Part shown: piece after piece, positions 1-8,448 of the stretch
Position numbering within the stretch: position 1 is the stretch's first letter
How the letters are laid out: every line of letters starts with the position of its first letter
NCBI RefSeq assembly: GCF_021603645.1
Contig: NZ_BQHJ01000003.1
Location: forward strand, 310,001 to 374,000
DNA: 64,000 nt
Source of the DNA: Pseudomonas pseudonitroreducens
GTDB lineage: Bacteria; Pseudomonadota; Gammaproteobacteria; Pseudomonadales; Pseudomonadaceae
Direction: 5' to 3'
Notes under the pieces: generated by a model
Database searches by the model: none
The model's input: the letters and a program-made list of their open reading frames with translations, nothing else
Told to the model about the DNA's origin: nothing
Position numbers and translations under genes: made by a program

Positions 1-477
1 GACCTGAGCAAGAACGCCACCCGCGATCTGTCCGCGGCGCTCAATCGCCTGCTGGCGGATGTCTTCGCGCTGTACCTGAAGACCAAGAACTTCCACTGGC
101 ACGTGAGCGGTCCGCACTTCCGCGACTACCACCTGCTGTTGGATGACCACGCCACCGAAATCTTCGCGATGACCGACGCGATTGCCGAGCGCAACCGCAA
201 GATCGGCGGCAACACCATCCGCTCCATCGGCCACATTTCGCGGCTCAAGCGCATCCTCGACAACGATGCCGAATTCGTTCAGCCGCTGGATATGCTGGCC
301 GAGCTGCAGGAGGACAACAAATCGCTGACCTCCTACATGCGCGAGGTCCATGACCTGTGCGACGAGTACCACGACATCGCCACCGCCAGCCTGATCGAGA
401 ACTGGATCGACGAAACCGAGCAGCGCACCTGGTTCCTCTTCGAGACCAGCCGCCGCGGTGACAACACAGGGCATTGA
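1..477 (+). CDS. dps: Dps-family DNA-protection ferritin, 5' end cut by window
   Basis: The open frame runs from the first base to the TGA at 475-477, so the true start lies outside the window; the first internal ATG/GTG positions are not real starts. The visible 158 residues match the Dps four-helix bundle: the NFHWHVSGPHF segment (His ferroxidase ligands) is followed by LLLDDHATEIFAMTDAIAER, which carries the Asp/Glu ligands, and a C-terminal helix ending near WFLFETSRR. Dps dodecamers oxidise Fe(II) with peroxide and store it, protecting DNA in stationary phase. A strong terminator follows at once, so this is the last gene of its unit. Family assignment is secure; promoter and regulation are out of view. 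Confidence 0.93.
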   Translation, partial: DLSKNATRDLSAALNRLLADVFALYLKTKNFHWHVSGPHFRDYHLLLDDHATEIFAMTDAIAERNRKIGGNTIRSIGHISRLKRILDNDAEFVQPLDMLAELQEDNKSLTSYMREVHDLCDEYHDIATASLIENWIDETEQRTWFLFETSRRGDNTGH

Positions 478-496
478 TCGGTACGACAAGAAAGAC

Positions 497-525
497 CAAG
501 GCCGCCTTCGGGCGGCCTTGTCTTT
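497..525 (+). terminator. Rho-independent terminator after dps
   Basis: A GC-rich hairpin (arms 497-506 and 511-520 around a TTCG tetraloop) is followed by TCTTT. It lies 20 bases after the dps stop. Confidence 0.85.
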
Positions 526-527
526 GG

Positions 528-602
528 TAGGAGCGAGCTTGCTCGCGAACCGATCCACATCGGGCTCACCGGCTGGATAGTTCGCGAGCAAGCTCGCTCC
601 TA
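528..602. repeat. REPIN-like inverted pair, copy A
   Basis: Two inverted arms (528-550 and 580-602), each carrying GGAGCGAGCTTGCTCGCGAA or its complement, flank a 29-base spacer. Each arm is itself partly palindromic (GAGCGAGCTTGCTCGC). The same element recurs at 14516, 18919, 23731 and 36995. Such paired REP sequences are typical of intergenic Pseudomonas DNA and are mobilised in trans by RAYT transposases; no RAYT gene is visible here. Confidence 0.9.
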
Positions 603-606
603 CAGT

Positions 607-1407
607 TCAGGGATGGCTCTGCCAGAAGGTCGAGAACTCCTCGAAGGGGTAGCGCGTGCCGTCGTAGCTAACGGTCTTGCGGACTGTCCTCGAAGCGCCG
701 ACATTCTCGCCCGCCGATTCGCGCTGCACCTTCGCACCGATGATCAGGTCGGCAAAGCCGTGATGGATTTCCGGGCCCATCGACAGGGTGAGTTGTGAGC
801 GCTCGATCAGCGTGTTCCCATCGCTGCAGGTCTGGCCTTCGAGTGTCGTCCATTGCCGCAGGTAGGTGCGGAACACCTCCTTGAGTTGGTCGCCCTGCGG
901 CGCGTAGAGGCTGAAGTCGTCGTAGGACCAGGCATCCGGGCAGCTCGCGCCGCGCGCCACGCTGGCGATGATCAGGCCGAAGCCGCGCACATCCGGCGCC
1001 AGGCGATAGCGGGCGGTGTCGAGCCACAGGCTGGAGCGATCGATCTCCACCATGGCGTCCTCGCCGATGCTGTCGTCGACGCGCGTCACCAGCTTGCCGC
1101 TGGCCGTGTCGAACTGGCCGACCAGCAGGTTCAGGTTGCGCTCGCCGGGCTCGGTTTTGTCGTCCGCCGCACTGTAGGCGACAGCAACGACCTGCAACTG
1201 CGGATCATCCGGCCAGGGTTTGCACGCGGCGGCCACCACTGGCGTGGCCGCAGCGGACTCCGGCGCCTGCCAGCCCTGCTGGCCGAGCAGCCCGGCGAGG
1301 GTCTGCAGGGTGGCGTCAGCGCAGGGTTGTGCGGTGCGTTCCGCCGCACCGGCGCTGCCGGCAAGTACCAGCAGCGCGGCGCAGGTCCATTTCCCTATGG
1401 GGTACAT
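607..1407 (-). CDS. Secreted protein of unknown function
   Basis: The ATG at 1405-1407 was chosen because AAGGAG lies about 8 bases upstream and the product then starts with a clean signal peptide (MYPIGKW, hydrophobic core, cleavage probably after AGAA near residue 22). The frame stays open further upstream, but that part overlaps the next gene. The mature protein (about 245 residues) has few cysteines and no motif I recognise. It lies 26 bases downstream of the dienelactone hydrolase gene on the same strand and could be co-transcribed with it. A periplasmic or exported location is inferred from the signal peptide; no function is proposed. Confidence 0.75.
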   Translation of the reverse strand: MYPIGKWTCAALLVLAGSAGAAERTAQPCADATLQTLAGLLGQQGWQAPESAAATPVVAAACKPWPDDPQLQVVAVAYSAADDKTEPGERNLNLLVGQFDTASGKLVTRVDDSIGEDAMVEIDRSSLWLDTARYRLAPDVRGFGLIIASVARGASCPDAWSYDDFSLYAPQGDQLKEVFRTYLRQWTTLEGQTCSDGNTLIERSQLTLSMGPEIHHGFADLIIGAKVQRESAGENVGASRTVRKTVSYDGTRYPFEEFSTFWQSHP

Positions 1408-1433
1408 CGATGACTCCTTGTGCGGTCGGAGGA

Positions 1434-2669
1434 TCAGCGACCTTCGCTGTCCTTCCACTTGTTCATCAGGGTATTGGAAACCAGGCTCTCGTCGAGCAGC
1501 TTCTTCGCCGTCTCCACGCCGGCCACCGGCAGCCCGGCAGGGTCGAGCAGGCCGATCTGCACCAGCACGCTGGCCTGGTCCCAGTGGATGTGCTCGTGGC
1601 ACAGCTTGTCGCCGCGGAAGCGGATCACCCCGAGCATGGGGATCTCCACGTACTTGCCGGTGGGCGCTACGCCGGGGAGCATCCAGTCGATTTCGCTGGA
1701 GTGGGTGAAGCACATGACGAACTCGTCCACCACCTGCAGCGCGCCGACAGTGCGGGAGATCGGCACCAGCTTCATGTCCGGCGGATTGCCGTGGACGAAG
1801 TGGTTGCGATAGAAGCGCGCCAGTTCGTCCTGGCCGACGCCGCCAGTCATGGTCGGGATGTGGTTGACGTAAGGCTGGGCGACCATGGTCGCCATGGTGG
1901 CGGGCACGTCGCGGGCGGCGAATTCGTGATGGATGTGATCTTCCCACAGCTGCGACAGGTCGAAGTCCGGGCCGATCTCGCGCTTGAGTGCGCCGATGCT
2001 GCGCTCGTGGGCCATCAGTGCAGCGGGCTTGTCGAAGTGCATGCCGTTGGGACGGGCGAAGGCATGGTCGACGCCGGGGTAGCTATAGACCTCCGCCTTC
2101 GGCAGCTTGCCGAGCACCTCGCCGATCGCGGCGCGGGCGTTGGCATCGCAGTACACGTCCTGCTCGGCGAAGTGCAGTACCAGGCGGCCACGGATGTTCG
2201 GTGCTTCGTCGAGCATCTGCTCGATACCCATGCCGTAGTAGCCCACCGAGCAGGCCGCGTCGGTGCGTGCGGCGGTGAGGTAGGCCAGCTTGCCGCCCAG
2301 GCAGAAGCCGACGTAGCCGATGCCACGGTCTTCCACTGCCGGCAGGGCGCGCAGGGCGTCCATGGAGGCGGCGATGTCGTCTACGCCCTTGTCCACGTCA
2401 AAGCGCTGGAACAGGCCGATCGCCTGGCCGAACTCGGCTTCGCTGTAGCCCAGCTCCAGGTTCGGCTGCAGGCGCCAGAACAGGTCGGGCACCAGGGCGA
2501 CGTAACCTTCCTCGGCGTAGCTGTCGGCGATGCTGCGCATGTTGGCGTTGACGCCGAAGATCTCCTGGCCGATCACCACGCCGGGGCCGCGCCCGCTGGC
2601 CGGTACCGCGAGATAACCGCTGAAGCTGCCACTGCCGTCACGCGCGGCGATGCTGATGCTCTTGCCCAT
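1434..2669 (-). CDS. Dienelactone hydrolase fused to an NTF2/SnoaL-like domain
   Basis: The start at 2669 (MGKSIS) is preferred over the longer frame because homology begins there. Residues 1-235 are a dienelactone hydrolase alpha/beta fold with the triad Cys123 (GFCLGGK), Asp171 (AEQDVY), His202 (GVDHAF) and the accessory Glu36 (GQEIFG). Residues of about 250-400 look like a SnoaL/NTF2 cone-fold domain (YRNHFVHGN, HEHIHWDQASVL), normally a separate protein. DLH enzymes open cyclic enol-lactones such as 4-carboxymethylenebut-2-en-4-olide in aromatic catabolism; the true substrate here is unknown. The total of 411 residues against about 235 for a plain DLH supports a genuine two-domain fusion. 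It is divergent from the TonB-like lipoprotein gene. Confidence 0.85.
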   Translation of the reverse strand: MGKSISIAARDGSGSFSGYLAVPASGRGPGVVIGQEIFGVNANMRSIADSYAEEGYVALVPDLFWRLQPNLELGYSEAEFGQAIGLFQRFDVDKGVDDIAASMDALRALPAVEDRGIGYVGFCLGGKLAYLTAARTDAACSVGYYGMGIEQMLDEAPNIRGRLVLHFAEQDVYCDANARAAIGEVLGKLPKAEVYSYPGVDHAFARPNGMHFDKPAALMAHERSIGALKREIGPDFDLSQLWEDHIHHEFAARDVPATMATMVAQPYVNHIPTMTGGVGQDELARFYRNHFVHGNPPDMKLVPISRTVGALQVVDEFVMCFTHSSEIDWMLPGVAPTGKYVEIPMLGVIRFRGDKLCHEHIHWDQASVLVQIGLLDPAGLPVAGVETAKKLLDESLVSNTLMNKWKDSEGR

Positions 2670-2817
2670 GTTCCCTGTCTCCCAGGCTCGTTGTGGTGGT
2701 GTTCTGGCGCCGCATAGGGTGCGTGCTTGAGCGGCGCCTGCCAAGAGGGCCTGAAGCTTGTGAGGGAAAGTAGCGCAGCGCTACCATCACGCCCCCCATG
2801 GAAAAGGAGCTTCGGGA

Positions 2818-3570
2818 TTGGATCGCATGGAGAAGACAAAGGGTATCGCGCGCATCAGTCTGCTGCTGGCACTGGCGGCATTGGCGGCATTGGCGGCATG
2901 CAGCAGCGTCAAGGAGGACGAGGCGCCACGACTCGTAGCACGATACATGGCTCCTCCGGAGTATCCGCAGGAGTTCCGGCCTCTTGGCATCGATGGCTCG
3001 GTGAAGTCCACTTTCGATATCGAGGCCAGCGGCAAGGTCTCCAACGTGCAGATCGTCGAGTCGACCAATCCCGCGCTGGCCGACGCCGTGCGCGAACGCC
3101 TGGCCCAGTGGCAGTTCGAACCTTGGAAACCGACTGACACCCATCCGGCGCCGCAGAAGGTCATCAAGACCTTCAATTTCAAACAGGTCGAAGCCGGCAC
3201 GCCCATGCTGGGGGCGGACAAGTCGGCGGACGAAAACGAAGCGAAGCCTGGCGAGGGGCTGGCGAACACGATTCGCGACCTGCTCGCCCAGCCGTGCAGT
3301 GCGATCAGCAGCCAGTATGCCGATTTCCACAAAGCCTACCCTGATCGTCCCCTGGACCAGTTGCCGAGCTTTCGCATGACCAGTGGCGCGCTGTTCCTCG
3401 TCCAGCTCAGTGGCAAGCTGGATGTCGAGAAGAACCTCCAGGTCGGCAAGCTCTTCGATGCCGCTTTGCCCAATGTACTGGAGCGATGCCAGCAGCAGCC
3501 GGAGGCAGTTTACTCGGACGTCCTGTTTGATGAGATGCGCCGCGCGCGTGTTGACAGCGCCCGCTCCTGA
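2818..3570 (+). CDS. Lipoprotein with TonB C-terminal-like domain
   Basis: A TTG at 2818 is the likely start: AAGGAG (2804-2809) is 8 bases upstream of it, whereas the ATG at 2827 is 17 bases away. The N-terminus has a signal peptide ending in a lipobox (ALAACSS), so the protein is probably a lipoprotein. Residues of about 45-125 resemble a TonB C-terminal/energy-transducer fold (PPEYPQEFRPLGIDGSV, ASGKVSNVQIVESTNPALADAV, WQFEPWKP). The C-terminal half has no recognisable domain. There is no ExbB/ExbD or proline-rich linker, so it is unlikely to be a canonical energy transducer. It is a single-gene unit followed closely by the isochorismatase-like gene. Confidence 0.75.
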   Translation: MDRMEKTKGIARISLLLALAALAALAACSSVKEDEAPRLVARYMAPPEYPQEFRPLGIDGSVKSTFDIEASGKVSNVQIVESTNPALADAVRERLAQWQFEPWKPTDTHPAPQKVIKTFNFKQVEAGTPMLGADKSADENEAKPGEGLANTIRDLLAQPCSAISSQYADFHKAYPDRPLDQLPSFRMTSGALFLVQLSGKLDVEKNLQVGKLFDAALPNVLERCQQQPEAVYSDVLFDEMRRARVDSARS

Positions 3571-3606
3571 GTCGACAAACAGGGTTGGACCTATAGGAGC
3601 CAAACC

Positions 3607-4149
3607 ATGTTGATGCGCGCTCAAACTTCCTCCCTGCTGATCATCGACATCCAGGAACGCCTGTTCCCGGCCATTCACGACAACGAGGCGGTGCTGGAAC
3701 ACGGCGCCTGGCTGCTGGCGATCGCGCGCCGGCTGGGGGTGCCGGTGCTGGCCACCGAGCAGTACCCGAAGGGGCTCGGGCCGACGCTGCCGGCGCTGCG
3801 CGGCGAGCTGGGCGAAGGCGAGGTGCTGGAGAAGATCGCCTTCTCCGCCGTTACTGACGCGGGCCTGCTGCAGATGCCCGGCGGCGATCGCAGGCAGTTC
3901 GTGGTGTGCGGCACCGAGGCCCATGTCTGCGTGCTGCAGACGGTCCTCGGCCTGTTGGCGGAGGATCGCGAAGTGTTCGTGGTGGAAGAGGCGGTCGGCT
4001 CGCGTCGTCCGCAGGACAAGGCACTGGCACTGGAGCGCATGCGTCAGGCCGGCGCGGTGATCGTCTCGCGGGAGATGGTCGCCTTCGAGTGGATGGAGCG
4101 TGCGGGGACAGAAGTCTTCCGTGAGATCAGCAGGCAGTTCATTCGCTGA
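3607..4149 (+). CDS. Isochorismatase-like cysteine hydrolase
   Basis: This is a 180-residue Rossmann-like hydrolase with the family triad visible as Asp14 (IIDIQERL), Lys76 (EKIAFS) and Cys108 (GTEAHVCV). AGGAG at 3595-3599 precedes the ATG at 3607. Family members hydrolyse isochorismate, N-carbamoyl or nicotinamide-type amides; the compact size and the EAHVC motif resemble the YcaC-type group, whose substrate is undefined. There is no isochorismate synthase or siderophore gene nearby, so a siderophore role is not supported. Its 3' end nearly touches the convergent LysR gene (6 bases apart). Confidence 0.85.
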   Translation: MLMRAQTSSLLIIDIQERLFPAIHDNEAVLEHGAWLLAIARRLGVPVLATEQYPKGLGPTLPALRGELGEGEVLEKIAFSAVTDAGLLQMPGGDRRQFVVCGTEAHVCVLQTVLGLLAEDREVFVVEEAVGSRRPQDKALALERMRQAGAVIVSREMVAFEWMERAGTEVFREISRQFIR

Positions 4150-4155
4150 GCTGCC

Positions 4156-5046
4156 TCAGCGCGTGACGAACAGCCGGTCGCCGAGGAAGTCGAGGAACAC
4201 CCGCAGCTTCAGCGGCATGCGCCGCCTCGCCGGCCACAGTGCATGGAAGCTGCCCTGGTGCGCGGTGTGCTCCGCCAGCACCTGCACCAGCCGGCCTTCG
4301 CTCAGCGCGCTGCGCACCGCGAAGTCGGGCAGGCAGGCGATGCCCATGCACTGGCTGGCGACGTTGATCAGCATGTCGGCGGTATTGCAGATCAGCCCGC
4401 CGTCCAGGCGCGGCTCCGGTTCCCCTGGCTGCAGGTGCAGTGGCCAGCGCTGCACCAGGCCGCTGCTCGGGTAGCGATAGTGCAGGCACAGATGCTGGTT
4501 GAGGTCCGCCGGTCGACGCGGCGTGCCGTATTGGCGCAGGTAGCCCGGCGCCGCCACCAGCAGCAGGCTGAAGTCGCCCAGCTTGCGCGCCTTGAGCCGC
4601 GAGTCGCGCAGCTCGCCGCCGCGCACCACGAGATCGAAGCCCTCCTCGATGACGTCTACCAGCCGATCGGTGAAGTCGATGTCCAGTTGGATGCGCGGGT
4701 AGCAGCGAAGGAACTCCGGCAGCACCTGCGGCAACAGCCCGGCCACCAGCGGCATGCTGACCTTAAGCCGGCCGCGAGCCTGCTGGGTGGACAGCGCCAG
4801 CTCCTGCTCTGCGGCTTCCAGTTCGTCGAGGATGCGCCGGCAGCGCTCGAGGAACAGCTGGCCTTCGTTGGACAGGCTCAAGCTGCGCGTACTGCGGTGG
4901 AACAGGCGCACGCCCAGGCGCTCTTCCAGACGCGCAATGCTCTTGCCCACCGCCGAAGCGGAAAGCCCGAGCAGGCGGGCGGCCTGGGCAAAGCTCAGGG
5001 AGTCGGCGACCTGGAGGAACACGCGCAGGCCGTTGAGGCTGTCCAT
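4156..5046 (-). CDS. LysR-type transcriptional regulator
   Basis: The 296-residue protein starts MDSLNGLRVF, with an N-terminal winged helix-turn-helix (residues about 1-60, FAQAARLLGLSASAVGKSI) and a periplasmic-binding-protein-like effector domain from about 90 to 290. The ATG at 5046 is preferred over a frame extension of ten residues because the LysR fold begins there. It is divergently transcribed from an MFS transporter gene across 158 bases that hold three copies of an 8-base motif, the classic arrangement of a LysR regulator controlling its neighbour and itself. The effector cannot be deduced. Confidence 0.9.
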   Translation of the reverse strand: MDSLNGLRVFLQVADSLSFAQAARLLGLSASAVGKSIARLEERLGVRLFHRSTRSLSLSNEGQLFLERCRRILDELEAAEQELALSTQQARGRLKVSMPLVAGLLPQVLPEFLRCYPRIQLDIDFTDRLVDVIEEGFDLVVRGGELRDSRLKARKLGDFSLLLVAAPGYLRQYGTPRRPADLNQHLCLHYRYPSSGLVQRWPLHLQPGEPEPRLDGGLICNTADMLINVASQCMGIACLPDFAVRSALSEGRLVQVLAEHTAHQGSFHALWPARRRMPLKLRVFLDFLGDRLFVTR

Positions 5047-5098
5047 GTGAATGTATCCGTGTGGGCAGGCGGCCATTGTGCCGCTTGGCAGGGTATGA

Positions 5099-5198
5099 AT
5101 TGCGGACAGAGGTGTCCGTTATGTTCGGAATCCTAGCCTGTTTTTCCGCAATGCCGGGTTGTTTAGCTTTCGCCGGGTCTTCCACGGAATATTGCGGA
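5099..5198. promoter_or_regulatory. Putative LysR operator cluster, three ATTGCGGA boxes
   Basis: ATTGCGGA occurs at 5099-5106 (+), as its complement at 5145-5152, and at 5191-5198 (+), with starts exactly 46 bases apart. A small inverted repeat CGGAC-N6-GTCCG (5103-5118) overlaps the first box. They fill the gap between the LysR and MFS start codons. The assignment as operator is inference. Confidence 0.45.
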
Positions 5199-5204
5199 CC
5201 CACC

Positions 5205-6728
5205 ATGAGCCCTTCCCACGACACTCCTGATAACCGGCCCGAGGCCTCGCGCTGGCTGCTGTTGCTCGCCGCCAGCCTGACGGCTGTGCTGATTCCCCTG
5301 TGCTTCACCGGCCCGGCCGTGGTGCTGCCGGCCATCGCTCATGAACTGGGCGGTTCGGCGGTGGCGCTGAGCTGGATCGTCAACGGCTACGTGCTGGCCT
5401 ACGGTGCGGCGATGATGGCGGCGGGCAGCCTGGCCGACGTCTATGGCCGCAAGCGCATCTGGCTGGTCGGCCTGGCGTTGTTCTGCGCGACCACCCTGGC
5501 AATTCCGCTGGCCGGCTCGGTGGCGGCCATCGACGTGCTGCGCCTGCTGCAAGGTGCGGGTGGTTCGGCGGCCTTCGCCGCTGCCATGGCAGCCCTGGCG
5601 CAGGAGTTCGACGGGCCGATCCGCACACGGGTCTTCAGCCTGCTGGGAACGACCTTCGGTGTTGGCCTGGCCTTCGGCCCTTTGCTGGCCGGCTGGCTCA
5701 CCGACGGGCCGGGCTGGCGCTGGGTGTTCCTGGTGCCGGCGGTCTGTGCGCTGGCTTCGGTGCCGGTGGTCGTCTACTTCTGCCGCGAGACCCGCGACCC
5801 GCAGGCGCGCGGGCTGGACTGGCCCGGCGCGCTGAGCTTCACCGCCGCGCTGAGCCTGTTCACCTACGGCCTGTTGCTGGCGCCGGAACAGGGCTGGAGC
5901 AGCGCTCCGGTGATCGTCACGCTGGTAGCCAGTACCGTGCTCCTGGCGGCATTCATCGTCATCGAAGGTCGCGTCGAGCGCCCATTGCTGGACCTCTCAC
6001 TGTTCAGCCAATGGCGTTTCGTCGGTGTGCAACTGCTGGGCGCGTCGCCGGCTTTCGCCTACGTGGTGCTGATCGTGCTGTTGCCGGGGCGTTTCATCGG
6101 CGTCGAGGGCCAGGGCGCCCTGCAGGCCGGCTGGACCATGCTGGCGCTGTCCGCGCCGCTGCTGCTGGTGCCCTTCCTGGCAGCGCTGCTGGCGAAGCAT
6201 TTCAGCGCGGGCAGCCTCTCGGCGAGCGGGTTGCTGATCGTCGCGGGCGGGCTGCTCTGGCTGGCGCACAACCTGGCGGGAGGCGTTGCGCCGGATGCGC
6301 CGCTGCTGATGATCGGCATCGGTATCGGCCTGCCCTGGGGGCTGATGGACGGGCTGGCGGTGAGCGTCGTCGAGCGCGAGCGCGCGGGCATGGCGACCGG
6401 CATCTTCAACACGGTGCGGGTGTCTGCTGATGCGGTGGCCATCGCGGTGGTCGGCGCCTTGCTGGCAACCTTGATCGCAACGCAGCTGGCGCCGCTGGGA
6501 CTGGCCCCGGCGGAGCGCCTGGTAAGCGCCAACCAGTTGGCCATCGGCAACCTGGCGGCGGTGGTCGAGCAACTGCCGCAAGTGCCCGTGGAGCAGTTGC
6601 GCGGCGATTACGTGGCGGTTTTCAGCCGGGTGCTGGAGCTGCTGGCGGGCGTGACCCTGGTGGTCGCCGGGCTGGTGTTCGTGCTGCTGGGGCGGGAACG
6701 AGCGCCGGTGCTCGCCGCCGAGGCGTAG
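5205..6728 (+). CDS. MFS drug/proton antiporter, 14-TM DHA2 type
   Basis: A 507-residue polytopic membrane protein starting MSPSHDTPDN. The MFS signature between helices 2 and 3 is present (GSLADVYGRKRIW), and so is a motif-C-like stretch in helix 5 (LGTTFGVGLAFGPLLAGWL). About 14 hydrophobic segments can be counted, as in EmrB/QacA-type exporters. Upstream in-frame starts (5061, 5121) would add non-homologous sequence; the Shine-Dalgarno sequence for 5205 is weak. Divergence from a LysR regulator suggests inducible efflux. Membrane-fusion (EmrA) or outer-membrane partners are not adjacent. Substrate unknown. Confidence 0.88.
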   Translation: MSPSHDTPDNRPEASRWLLLLAASLTAVLIPLCFTGPAVVLPAIAHELGGSAVALSWIVNGYVLAYGAAMMAAGSLADVYGRKRIWLVGLALFCATTLAIPLAGSVAAIDVLRLLQGAGGSAAFAAAMAALAQEFDGPIRTRVFSLLGTTFGVGLAFGPLLAGWLTDGPGWRWVFLVPAVCALASVPVVVYFCRETRDPQARGLDWPGALSFTAALSLFTYGLLLAPEQGWSSAPVIVTLVASTVLLAAFIVIEGRVERPLLDLSLFSQWRFVGVQLLGASPAFAYVVLIVLLPGRFIGVEGQGALQAGWTMLALSAPLLLVPFLAALLAKHFSAGSLSASGLLIVAGGLLWLAHNLAGGVAPDAPLLMIGIGIGLPWGLMDGLAVSVVERERAGMATGIFNTVRVSADAVAIAVVGALLATLIATQLAPLGLAPAERLVSANQLAIGNLAAVVEQLPQVPVEQLRGDYVAVFSRVLELLAGVTLVVAGLVFVLLGRERAPVLAAEA

Positions 6729-6746
6729 GGCGAATAGGCGCTTGCG

Positions 6747-6780
6747 GTTATCCGCCGTGCTCCGGTTGACGGCGGATAAC
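6747..6780. terminator. Inverted repeat between convergent genes, probable terminator
   Basis: Perfect 12-base arms (6747-6758, 6769-6780) around a 10-base loop lie between the convergent MFS and rlmF genes. There is no T-tract on either side, so a terminator role is likely but not certain. Confidence 0.5.
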
Positions 6781-6790
6781 GCGTGCCGCG

Positions 6791-7807
6791 TTATGCGCCC
6801 TGCGGCGAGGTTCGACGGTGCTCGGGCTCGAGGAAGGTCCAGGCGACGAAGCGGCTCTGCTTCTGGCCCTGGGCCATGTCCACAGTACGGATGCTGATGG
6901 CGCCGGCCTTCTTCAGGGCGCGACGGAAGTCGTCGAGGTTGCCGGCCTTGGAGACCAGTGAGCTGAACCAGCGCACTTGCTGGCCGACTTCCGCGCTTTC
7001 CGCCGCCAGTTTGCGCAGGAAGGCGATTTCACCGCCTTCGCACCACAGCTCGTTGCTCTGTCCGCCGAAGTTCAGCTTGGGCAACTGGCGCGATGGGTCG
7101 AGCTTGCCGAGGTTCTTCCACTTGCGCCGGCTGCCGCTGCTGGCCTCGTCGGGGGAGGCGTGGAAGGGCGGGTTGCACAGGGTCGCATCGAAGCGCTCAT
7201 CGGCGCCGAGCAGGCCACGGAAGATGTGCCGGGGATCGTGCTGCTGGCGCAGTTCGATGGCCTCGTTGAGCCCCGGGTTGCCGTTGACGATGGCGTGGGC
7301 CGAGGCCAGGGCGGCGGGCTCGATGTCCGAGCCGAGGAAGCGCCAGGCGTAATCGCGGTGGCCGATCAGCGGGTAGATGCAGTTGGCGCCGACGCCGATG
7401 TCCAGCACACGTACCCCCGGCCCGCGCGGCACGCTGCCGCCGTTGTCCTCGGCGAGCAGGTCGGCGAGGTAGTGCACGTAGTCGGCGCGACCAGGAATCG
7501 GTGGGCAGAGGAAGCCGGCGGGAATATCCCACTGGCCGATGCCGTAGTGCGCCTTGAGCAGCGCACGGTTGAATACGCGCACGGCCTCGGGGTTGGCGAA
7601 GTCGATACTCGGCTTGCCGTACGGATTGGTGATGACGAAACGACCCAGCTCCGGGCAGCCCTCGATCAGCGCCGGGAAGTCGTAATGCCCCTGGTGCCGG
7701 TTGCGCGGGTGCAGCAGATTCGGCCGCTTGGCGGCAGGGTCGCGCAGGGCTTGGGCGGGTTTCGCCGGCGTGGCGGGGCGTTTCGGCGGTTTCGATGGTT
7801 TCGGCAT
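6791..7807 (-). CDS. rlmF: 23S rRNA adenine-1618 N6-methyltransferase
   Basis: A 338-residue class I methyltransferase. It has an Ala/Pro/Lys-rich basic N-terminal tail (about 30 residues), the RlmF-typical [13 protein letters not shown] segment, an SAM-binding motif [15 protein letters not shown], and the catalytic N6-adenine motif NPPFH. E. coli YbiN/RlmF methylates A1618 in 23S rRNA in a domain V-independent early assembly step. It is followed by the membrane protein/wHTH genes on the same strand but separated from them by about 50 bases in the upstream direction. Assignment rests on strong family resemblance. Confidence 0.93.
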   Translation of the reverse strand: MPKPSKPPKRPATPAKPAQALRDPAAKRPNLLHPRNRHQGHYDFPALIEGCPELGRFVITNPYGKPSIDFANPEAVRVFNRALLKAHYGIGQWDIPAGFLCPPIPGRADYVHYLADLLAEDNGGSVPRGPGVRVLDIGVGANCIYPLIGHRDYAWRFLGSDIEPAALASAHAIVNGNPGLNEAIELRQQHDPRHIFRGLLGADERFDATLCNPPFHASPDEASSGSRRKWKNLGKLDPSRQLPKLNFGGQSNELWCEGGEIAFLRKLAAESAEVGQQVRWFSSLVSKAGNLDDFRRALKKAGAISIRTVDMAQGQKQSRFVAWTFLEPEHRRTSPQGA

Positions 7808-7859
7808 GAGGGCGCGCGGGGCAGGAAAGCGGTGGGCGATTTTCCCACAGTTGAGCGCT

Positions 7860-8438
7860 TCAGCCGAGCAGCACGTTACCCAGGCGGTCGAACAGCAGGC
7901 AGCACAGCAGCAGCGGAATCGGCAGGCCGAGCGCAGTGCCGAGCATGTACGGCCAGAAGCCGATGCCCGAGAGCGCCAGGCTGTAGTTCAGCGTCGGCGA
8001 GGTGATGAATGCCTGGCGCAGGAGGAACACGCTGCTCGCCGGGCGCTGGTCGAGGTGGCTGAATACCGCGCGGGTCAGTTTGTTGTTCAGCAGGCGCAGG
8101 CCATTGCCGCCGACGGCGCGTACCACCAGGAAGGTGAAGCCGCAGGAAAATACCGCCGCACAGTAGGTGATCAGCCCACCCCACAGCTTACCCATGGCCA
8201 GCACTGCGGCGGCGAGGAACAGCAGGCCGGGAATGTGCAGCAGGTTGCCCAGGGCGAACAGGCCGGCGAACAGCAGCAGACCGCGCAGGCGATTGTCGGT
8301 CAGCTCGGCGCGCAGGTAGTCGAGGCTGAACTCCTCGTGCAGGCCGCTGGCGCGGTAGAGCAGGAGCAGCACCAGGGCGAAAGCCAGCAGCAGGATCAGT
8401 CGGCGATAGCGCCAGAGGATGGGGGGAACGGCAAGCAT
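7860..8438 (-). CDS. VTT-domain (TVP38/TMEM64, DedA-like) inner-membrane protein
   Basis: A 192-residue protein starting MLAVPPILW. There are hydrophobic segments at about 10-28, 55-75, 78-105 ([24 protein letters not shown]) and 150-190. The central part resembles the VTT/SNARE-associated region of TVP38/TMEM64 and DedA proteins, implicated in lipid scrambling and envelope homeostasis in characterised members. The internal ATG at 8438 is chosen because upstream residues lack hydrophobic character and would overlap the neighbouring gene. The start lies 10 bases after the wHTH gene's stop, so the two form an operon. Confidence 0.78.
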   Translation of the reverse strand: MLAVPPILWRYRRLILLLAFALVLLLLYRASGLHEEFSLDYLRAELTDNRLRGLLLFAGLFALGNLLHIPGLLFLAAAVLAMGKLWGGLITYCAAVFSCGFTFLVVRAVGGNGLRLLNNKLTRAVFSHLDQRPASSVFLLRQAFITSPTLNYSLALSGIGFWPYMLGTALGLPIPLLLCCLLFDRLGNVLLG

Positions 8439-8448
8439 GCTGGCGGGC

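Noticed and set aside
528-602. CRISPR-like repeat
   Set aside because: Repeats are inverted pairs scattered kilobases apart, not regularly spaced direct repeats, and no cas gene is present.
3607-4149. Isochorismatase of siderophore synthesis
   Set aside because: Single-domain, no aryl carrier domain and no siderophore genes nearby; only the hydrolase family can be claimed.
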